A DNA stretch of 64,000 nt. It comes from Enterovirga rhinocerotis. Lineage in GTDB: Bacteria > Pseudomonadota > Alphaproteobacteria > Rhizobiales > Beijerinckiaceae. Location: positions 1,426,001 through 1,490,000 of the forward strand of contig NZ_SNZR01000011.1 in NCBI RefSeq assembly GCF_004363955.1. Direction: 5' to 3'. A program made the position numbers and the translations under genes. The notes beneath the pieces are model-generated. The model saw nothing but the letters and a program-made list of their open reading frames with translations, was not told the DNA's origin and did no database searches. Positions 59,078 to 64,000 of this stretch are shown here, one piece after another; within the stretch, counting starts at the first letter, position 1; every line of letters starts with the position of its first letter.

Positions 59078-59553
59078 TGCGGCTCGTGTCGGAGCGAGGC
59101 GGTGTCGGGGCGAGGCGGATGAAAGCGACGCTACGGCGCGCCGCTCGGGCAGTCCAATTGGCAGGCCCCCTGACTCTCGCAATGCTGACGGGGTCAGCCG
59201 CGGCAGATTTTGCTGACGCTGCAAAGGTGGCAGCTGCCCCCCGTCCCTTCATCGGCAGAACGATCGTTTTTCAGGGCGCGCAATGCGCCGATACCGTGAG
59301 GGGCCATTTCCGCTGCCTCATCGGCAGAGGCTCGAGATCGATCCGGATCGAGGCTTCATCCCTCGGGCCCACCACATCCGACGAGATCGCCGAGAAGCTG
59401 ATTGGCCCGTGCAAGGGCGAGGACAAGCTCGCCTCGGCCTCGTGTCGCTTCACGATCGAGATCACCGTGACCAGTGCCGTGTCAGCACAAGCTGGCGCAA
59501 AGTTCGGCGAGCCTTGGACGCATCTGTTCTCGAATTCGATCGAGATGCGGTGA
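59077..59553 (+). CDS. Secreted hypothetical protein
   Basis: 158 residues, or 144 if it starts at ATG 59119. Residues 15-45 are a signal peptide (AGPLTLAMLTGSAAA). The mature part has four cysteines (GAQCADTVRGHFRCLIGRGS, IGPCKGEDKLASASCRF) spaced for two disulfides. Coupled to the preceding gene by TGATG, so the two products may work together in the envelope. Unknown family. Confidence 0.65.
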   Translation: MRLVSERGGVGARRMKATLRRAARAVQLAGPLTLAMLTGSAAADFADAAKVAAAPRPFIGRTIVFQGAQCADTVRGHFRCLIGRGSRSIRIEASSLGPTTSDEIAEKLIGPCKGEDKLASASCRFTIEITVTSAVSAQAGAKFGEPWTHLFSNSIEMR

Positions 59554-59574
59554 CGGCACTCGACGCGCCGGCGC

Positions 59575-60429
59575 TCACACGCCGACGAGCGCCAGGAAGT
59601 CGCTCTCGCCGATAATCCGGATCGTGGAGCCCTTCGCGATCATCGCCTCGGCCTTCCGATGCTTCGAGCTCTTTCCCGTCGTTCCGACGACGCGGATGTC
59701 CTGATCGCCGACAACGAGGATCGTCGTTTCCCTCGTCACGCCGTCGTGGACGTCGCAGCCGGCCGCGGCGGCCATCGCGGCGGCGTCAATCCGGAGCATC
59801 GAGAGCCGCCCGGTGAAGACGACGGCTTCGGCGGCGAGGGGTCCGGCAGGATCCCCGTTCGTCGCCGCGCGTCCGTTCGCCCGATCAAGATCGATCGGCT
59901 GCTCGACCCGCGTGAACCACGCCTCAAGATCCATGCCGGTCTCGGAGATTGCCCGGAGGAGGATCAGACCAGCAGCGCGGGCGTCTTCGCGAGCATCGTG
60001 ATGCGCGAAGCCGATGCCGAACTGATCGGCGAGCGGCCGGAGGCCGTACCCGCTGCGAGCGACGTGCGACCAAGCCCGCCGAGCCACCCGGGCGCTGTCG
60101 AGCCAACGGCATTCGAGTGACGGCCCTCCATGGCGCTCCGCTGCTCGCTGGATTGCCACGCGATCGAAATGCGTGTGGTGGATAACGACGCTGCCGGCGA
60201 GGGCCCGGCACATCACCGGCAGGACCTCGGCCATGGCGGGCGCGCCCTTGACCATCTCGGGCCGGATCCCGTGAATGCCGACATTCAGCATATCGAACCG
60301 GTCCTGCGGATCGACGAGAAAATGCATCGCGCCGACCATCTGACCGGCTGCGAAACGGCAAAGGCCGATCGCGCAGATGCTTGCCATGTCGGCGTTGGCG
60401 GTCTCGACATCCACCGAAATGAAGTCCAC
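59575..60429 (-). CDS. DnaQ-like 3'-5' exonuclease with C-terminal BRCT domain
   Basis: 284 residues. Residues 1-165 are a DEDDh exonuclease: ExoI motif FISVDVETAN (D and E), ExoII HHTHFDRVAI and ExoIII FAHHDAREDARAAG (H and D). Residues about 200-280 form a BRCT domain (AAEAVVFTGRLSMLR, KHRKAEAMIAKGSTIRIIGE). Such exonuclease-BRCT proteins occur in prophages and islands and act in DNA repair or proofreading; the true substrate is unknown. Convergent with the preceding hypothetical gene. Confidence 0.88.
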   Translation of the reverse strand: MDFISVDVETANADMASICAIGLCRFAAGQMVGAMHFLVDPQDRFDMLNVGIHGIRPEMVKGAPAMAEVLPVMCRALAGSVVIHHTHFDRVAIQRAAERHGGPSLECRWLDSARVARRAWSHVARSGYGLRPLADQFGIGFAHHDAREDARAAGLILLRAISETGMDLEAWFTRVEQPIDLDRANGRAATNGDPAGPLAAEAVVFTGRLSMLRIDAAAMAAAAGCDVHDGVTRETTILVVGDQDIRVVGTTGKSSKHRKAEAMIAKGSTIRIIGESDFLALVGV

Positions 60430-60559
60430 GCGCCGCCCCTCCCGATTTTTCAGGAGACGTTACAGAGGTATGAGCGCGCCGCAAGATGCAACGAGGGCTG
60501 CCGCCTTCCGAACGTCGGAATGATCGTCCATCATGCCGCCGGGCCAGAGAGCGGCGTGA

Positions 60560-60887
60560 ATGACCAAGTGGCAGCCCTTGTTCTTTTCGATGCTGTTTGC
60601 GATCGCGATAGCGTTCGTGCTCAACTCGCTTCCGCCTTGGGTCTGCCCCGTCCCCGACGCGCTTCTGCCTCCGAATCCGACGTCGCCAAGCGACAAGCCT
60701 TCGTCGCCTCTTCAGCCCGTTTGCCTCGAATTCTGGTTCAACCGTTATCAAACCTCAGTCGGCGGTCTCTTCACCCTCGCCGCTGCGGCCGTTGCGTTCT
60801 ACGCGGTATGACGGCAGATCGCGCAGTCTGACAGGATCGAAGCGAAAAGGACCGAGCAGGAATCTCTTGCTGCTCGCGCTTCATGCG
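60560..60887 (+). pseudogene. Membrane-protein gene with nonsense mutation and lost 3' end
   Basis: Two hydrophobic segments (FFSMLFAIAIAFVLNSLPPWV and SVGGLFTLAAAAVAFYAV) are followed in frame by TGA at 60809-60811, after which the frame continues with a typical cytoplasmic helix RQIAQSDRIEAKRTEQESLAARA. The stop is thus a premature nonsense codon. The gene is cut by a junction with the truncated integrase near 60880. No family name is assigned. Confidence 0.55.
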
Positions 60888-61694
60888 CTCGGCCGGGACG
60901 GTCCACACCTTCCCCTCGAGGTCCACTTCTGACCAAGGCAGTTCCGTCACCTCGCTTGTCCTCGCGGCGGTGAGGATCGGGAATTCGAGGGCGCGGGCCG
61001 CGACGCCTGTGCGTGTCCGGAGCGCAACCAAGAAGGCCGGAACGTCCGGATAGGGGAGGGCGCGATGATGCCCGCGCTGGAGCTTCTTCCGGCGCGGGAG
61101 GCGCTGATCGAGATGCCCGCGCCACCGGGCCGGGTTTTCGCCCGAACGAAGCCCCTTCGCCTTCGCCGCGTCGAGGATCCGCTCGATTCGGCCGCGGACC
61201 CGCGAAGCGGTCTCGCTCTTCGTCGACCAGATCGGTTTCAGCACGTCGAGCACGTCGTCGGTCGAGACCTCAGCGATGGGCTTCGATCTCAGGGACGCCG
61301 CATAGGCCTTCAACGTCGACGTCCACTGTGCGGCGCGCTTCTCGTTCCGAAAGCCGGCAGCGAGTGTCGGCACGAGCTCGTCAGCGAAGTCGCCGAATGT
61401 GACGGAGGGCCGCGCCTCAGCCTCGGCCTTCCGCTTCGCCTCAATAGGGTCGCCGCCGGCAGCCAGAAGCGCGCGCGCCTCGTCGCGGCGCCGGCGGGCA
61501 TCGGCGAGGCCCACAGCTGGATAGCCGCCGAATCCGGCCTCGCGCTCCCGGCTGCGTAGCCGATACCGAAACAGCCAGCGCCGAGCGCCGCTCGCATCGA
61601 TCACGAGATGGAGGCCACCGCCGTCTGCGAGTCGGCCCGGTCCCGCTGCCGATTTGACGGCTCGATCGTTCAGCTTGTTCAGAACGCGGGCCAT
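60771..61694 (-). pseudogene. Truncated P4-type tyrosine integrase
   Basis: The N-terminal DUF4102 arm (MARVLNKLNDRAVKSAAGPG, GARRWLFRYRLR), the core-binding domain and the first part of the catalytic domain (LTAARTSEVTELPWSEVDL, with the first catalytic Arg) are present. Similarity stops after VWTVPAERMK. The HxxR and Tyr residues are absent and the frame continues through antisense of another gene, so the enzyme is inactive. It reads away from the tRNA-Ser gene, the usual position for an island integrase. Confidence 0.75.
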
Positions 61695-61839
61695 GTCTCC
61701 GCCATACCCCCCACATTTACCCCCGCACTTCGCGTAGATTGCAGCGGACCCTCGCGCACATTCGCAACCGAACTATGCGCCGAAGATACTGTTTTCAGGG
61801 AGATTTTTGGACGGTGGCGAACGTGGAAAAACAAGTCGC

Positions 61840-61929
61840 TGGCGGAAGGGGTGGGATTCGAACCCACGGTGGAGTTGCCCCCACGGCGGTTTTCAAGACC
61901 GCTGCCTTAAACCACTCGGCCACCCTTCC
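61840..61929 (-). tRNA. tRNA-Ser (anticodon UGA)
   Basis: A 90-nt minus-strand class II tRNA: acceptor GGAAGGG / CCCTTCC, D-arm GGCCGAGTGGTTTAAGGC, anticodon stem GCGGT/ACCGC with loop CTTGAAA (anticodon TGA, plus-strand 61893-61895), a long variable arm, T-loop GTTCGAATC and an encoded 3' CCA (61842-61840). Its 3' end is a standard target of P4-type integrases, and a truncated one lies 146 bases away. Confidence 0.96.
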
Positions 61930-62286
61930 GGACGAGGCCGGACACCGTCGGACTGTTGCCACCGTCGGACCGCACCGGCAAGCGGTCCGGCGCCTTCGCG
62001 GCGGCGATGATCGGCCCCGTGTGTGATCCGGGTCTCACGGTATCGGGGGACGACAGGACGACAGGATCCCGGGCCGACGATCCGGGCCGTCGACGCCGGC
62101 GTTAACGGTCCCATCGTCGCCCCGGTCCGGTTCCGTTAACCGCCGGCAGCCCGATTTAACGCAACGTTAACCATATTGGCCGCTCCTGGTCCGGTCCTGG
62201 TGTCAAAGGATCGTGTGATTCCCGAGATGCCGGCACCGGAGCGGCGAAGCCGGTTCCGCCATGTCACCCCTAGAAGAGGAACGTCG
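61930..62286. other. Intergenic region between tRNA-Ser and parA-like gene
   Basis: About 357 bases without a gene. It should hold the leftward tRNA promoter and the rightward promoter of the ParA-like gene. Three TTAAC elements lie between 62102 and 62171, including the CtrA-like box listed separately. Confidence 0.5.
62156..62170 (+). promoter_or_regulatory. CtrA-like binding site
   Basis: TTAA-CGCAACG-TTAA, followed by CC, is an exact fit to the alphaproteobacterial CtrA consensus TTAA-N7-TTAA(C). It lies 117 bases before the ParA-like start codon, with further TTAAC half sites at 62102 and 62136. Confidence 0.6.
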
Positions 62287-62928
62287 ATGAAAGCGATCGC
62301 GTTCGTGACCCAGAAGGGCGGAAGCGGTAAGAGCACCCTCTGCATATCGCTTGCCGTCGCCGCCCAGCAGGCCGGGCAATCCGTCTGCATCCTCGAAATG
62401 GACCGCCAGGCCACCGTCTCCGATTGGGCCGAGCACCGCCGGGTCGACACGCCGGAAGTGGCGCAGATCGACGCGACACAGCTCGACGACATCATGACCC
62501 GGCTGCGCGCCTCCGATTTCGACTACGTCTTCATCGACACGCCCGGTGTCGACAGCCCGGGGAGCCTCGCGGCGATCCGTGCCGCCGATCTCTGCGTCGT
62601 GCCGTGCCGGCCGACTCCGGCCGACCTTCGCGCCTTCAAGCCGACCCTCGCGGCCATCTACCGGCTCGAGAAGAAGTTCGCCTTCGTCCTGAACCAGACC
62701 CCGCCCCGCAGCTACCGCGTGCGCGATGCGGCCGACGGCCTCGCCGTCCTCGGCGTCCTTCCCGACGTCAACGTCGTCATGCGGAACGACCACCAGGATG
62801 CGCTCGGCCTCGGCCAGGGCGTCACCGAATATAATCCGACCGGCATGGCGGCCCAGGAAATCCGGGGGCTCTGGAGCTGGATCGCGAAGCGGACGCAGGG
62901 AGTCGCGACGAATGTCAAAGCCGCCTAA
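62287..62928 (+). CDS. ParA-family ATPase (small, type Ib-like)
   Basis: A 213-residue deviant Walker A ATPase: MKAIAFVTQKGGSGKSTL holds the two lysines of the ParA-type P-loop, and DYVFIDTPGVDSPGSLAA is the Walker B region. Lack of an N-terminal DNA-binding domain and the small size resemble plasmid type Ib ParA/ParF. ATG 62287 has AGAGGA upstream. Overlaps the next gene by 17 bases. Likely roles are partition or polar positioning of a cargo; it is not the main chromosomal ParA, whose ParB is absent here. Confidence 0.9.
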   Translation: MKAIAFVTQKGGSGKSTLCISLAVAAQQAGQSVCILEMDRQATVSDWAEHRRVDTPEVAQIDATQLDDIMTRLRASDFDYVFIDTPGVDSPGSLAAIRAADLCVVPCRPTPADLRAFKPTLAAIYRLEKKFAFVLNQTPPRSYRVRDAADGLAVLGVLPDVNVVMRNDHQDALGLGQGVTEYNPTGMAAQEIRGLWSWIAKRTQGVATNVKAA

Positions 62929-63223
62929 ACTCAGTCTCGCCTCTATCGTCGCGGCCGCATCCCCGGTCCCCGCACGGCAGCAATCGGCCGACATCGTTCC
63001 GATCAGCCCGCATGCCGCGACGCCCGGCGCCAATCCGCGCGGAACGCTCAAGCAGCGGGCGAAACAGCTCTCCGTCTATCTCGAACCGCCCGTCCACGAT
63101 CAGCTCCGCGACATCGCCTATACGGAGCGGACGAAGATCCACCAGCTGATGCTCGAGGCCCTCGATCTCCTCTTCAAGGCGCGAGGAGCGCTCTCGATCG
63201 ACCAGCTGGCAAAGGACCGTTAA
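62912..63223 (+). CDS. Ribbon-helix-helix partner of ParA-like ATPase
   Basis: 103 residues: a flexible N-terminal half rich in Pro/Ala, then an RHH-like domain (AKQLSVYLEPPVHDQLRDIAYTERTKIHQLMLEALDLLF), where the strand KQLSVYLEP would contact DNA. ParA with a small RHH partner is the ParF-ParG layout. The 17-base overlap with the ATPase gene, starting at ATG 62912, shows coupling. It may bind the upstream promoter region as an autorepressor, as ParG does; this is inference. Confidence 0.82.
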   Translation: MSKPPKLSLASIVAAASPVPARQQSADIVPISPHAATPGANPRGTLKQRAKQLSVYLEPPVHDQLRDIAYTERTKIHQLMLEALDLLFKARGALSIDQLAKDR

Positions 63224-63244
63224 GCTAAACCCGAACCTTCAGAT

Positions 63245-63276
63245 GCGCCGCCATCCTGTTGCGATGGCGGCGCTTT
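63245..63276 (+). terminator. Rho-independent-like terminator
   Basis: Perfect 11-bp stem GCGCCGCCATC (63245-63255) / GATGGCGGCGC (63263-63273), seven-base loop, then TTT, 22 bases after the RHH gene. It ends the two-gene ParA-RHH operon. Confidence 0.7.
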
Positions 63277-63461
63277 CATGTTCAGGCGCCTCCTCGGTCG
63301 GCCTCGTGTCAATTCTTAGCTCAGTATCTCAACAGACTGGGATAGCTCCATTACTTCGCGATGCCGGGTCGGTTGCCGCCATCCGGGGCTCAAGGAATTC
63401 TTAAGGCCGGCGGGCAAGTTTGAGCTTTGGTCCCGAAGGGGACGGCGGAAGGGCCGCCGGC

Positions 63462-64000
63462 ATGGCCGCGCGGATACAGATGCACACGGATCGCGATAGG
63501 ACGACGCGGATGGCCGACGGGGCGGCCGCGGCGCAACGGACGCGCTTTCAGCGATGGCTCGCTCCGGCGGGTGTCGTGCTGCTCAGCCTCGGCGTCGCGA
63601 ATTGCTCCGCGGGCCGACAGGCCGTCTCCGGCAAGCACCCGAGCGAACTGAAATACGGCGTCGCCTCGAGCCCGCGGGTCATCGCGGAGGGTCAGCCGGT
63701 TCCCAAGGGGGGAGGGCGGGACATGGTCGGCAAGCCCTATGTGGTCGCCGGGCGGACCTACACCCCGCATCCCGGCAGAGGCTACGACCGGGTGGGCTCG
63801 GCGTCCTGGTACGGATCGGCCTTCCACGGCCGCCTGACGGCGAATGGCGAGATCTTCGATCGGGAATCGATCGCCGCCGCCCATCCGACCCTGCCCTTGC
63901 CGAGCTATGTGCGCGTCACCAACACCGAGAACCAGCGCTCCATGATCGTGCGGGTGAACGATCGCGGCCCCTATGAACGCAGCCGGATCATCGACCTGTC
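63462..64000 (+). CDS. rlpA: RlpA-like septal-ring lytic transglycosylase, 5' part
   Basis: The gene runs off the right edge. After a hydrophobic signal (LAPAGVVLLSLGVANC, possibly a non-canonical lipobox) comes a linker, then the double-psi beta-barrel core SASWYGSAFHGRLTANGEIFD, HPTLPLPSYVRVTN and VRVNDRGPYERSRIIDLS. The Asp and His of this core are those of RlpA enzymes that cleave naked glycan at the septum. ATG 63462 (or 63480 in frame) is the start, with GGAAGGG upstream of the former. A C-terminal SPOR domain would lie outside the window. Confidence 0.88.
   Translation, partial: MAARIQMHTDRDRTTRMADGAAAAQRTRFQRWLAPAGVVLLSLGVANCSAGRQAVSGKHPSELKYGVASSPRVIAEGQPVPKGGGRDMVGKPYVVAGRTYTPHPGRGYDRVGSASWYGSAFHGRLTANGEIFDRESIAAAHPTLPLPSYVRVTNTENQRSMIVRVNDRGPYERSRIIDL

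Noticed and set aside
57520-61840. Left attachment-site copy of the tRNA-Ser 3' end
   Set aside because: I searched by eye for a repeat of the 3' end (GGAAGGGGTGGGATTCGAA) to the left and did not find one, so no att pair is claimed.

Overview
The window is a high-GC (roughly two thirds G+C) chromosomal segment of an alphaproteobacterium, most likely of the order Hyphomicrobiales (Rhizobiales). The evidence is the long nuo operon running into birA, rnj, mce, a DUF1467 gene, proS and lolCD; the fused ispDF; the ntrBC-ntrYX-hfq-hflX block with dusB directly upstream; an ECF11-type sigma/ChrR pair; and a CtrA-like box. A genus cannot be fixed from the sequence alone. The Methylobacteriaceae, Salinarimonas and Bosea neighbourhood is a guess.

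Positions 1-17115 form one co-directional housekeeping run. It holds the last codons of nuoF, then nuoG-H-I-J-K-L-M-N (respiratory complex I), biotin protein ligase, RNase J, methylmalonyl-CoA epimerase and a small membrane protein. A 419-base gap with unusually strong hairpins follows, then prolyl-tRNA synthetase and the LolCD lipoprotein exporter. Positions 17138-39873 continue with an acyltransferase, dnaE, a multicopper-oxidase-like protein that has lost most copper ligands, lpdA, a GGDEF cyclase, a membrane-anchored TIR protein, lipA, a COQ10/RatA-like START protein, pncC, ispDF, dusB, ntrB, ntrC, ntrY, ntrX, hfq and hflX.

Positions 40000-49480 are more accessory: a PhoU-fused Na/Pi transporter homologue whose first helix lies upstream of any ordinary start codon, a short-chain dehydrogenase beside the relic of its HxlR regulator, a low-GC membrane gene, an AI-2E family permease, several very small genes missed by length cut-offs, an RTX-repeat protein with a frameshifted end, and IS remnants.

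Positions 49430-57519 look like one regulon. An ECF11-type sigma factor and its ChrR-like anti-sigma head an operon with a DUF1295 protein and a cyclopropane-synthase-like methyltransferase. A divergent operon holds a flavin amine-oxidase-like protein, DUF1365 and a second methyltransferase. A DUF2177 gene stands on the far side. Three sites of the form TGATCC-like, 18 bases, TATCTA-like sit in front of these three units. By analogy with the Rhodobacter RpoE-ChrR singlet-oxygen response, the cluster probably remodels unsaturated membrane lipids, perhaps to methylated or furan fatty acids. The ChrR homologue lacks both zinc-ligand cysteines.

Positions 57520-61930 are a decayed island next to tRNA-Ser(UGA). 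It contains a broken DUF4160 gene beside an intact DUF2442-HTH partner, two unknown proteins, an exonuclease-BRCT protein, a nonsense-mutated membrane gene and a truncated P4-type integrase. Beyond the tRNA, a full CtrA-like box precedes a small ParA ATPase and a ribbon-helix-helix partner, then a terminator and the start of an RlpA-type protein that runs off the window.
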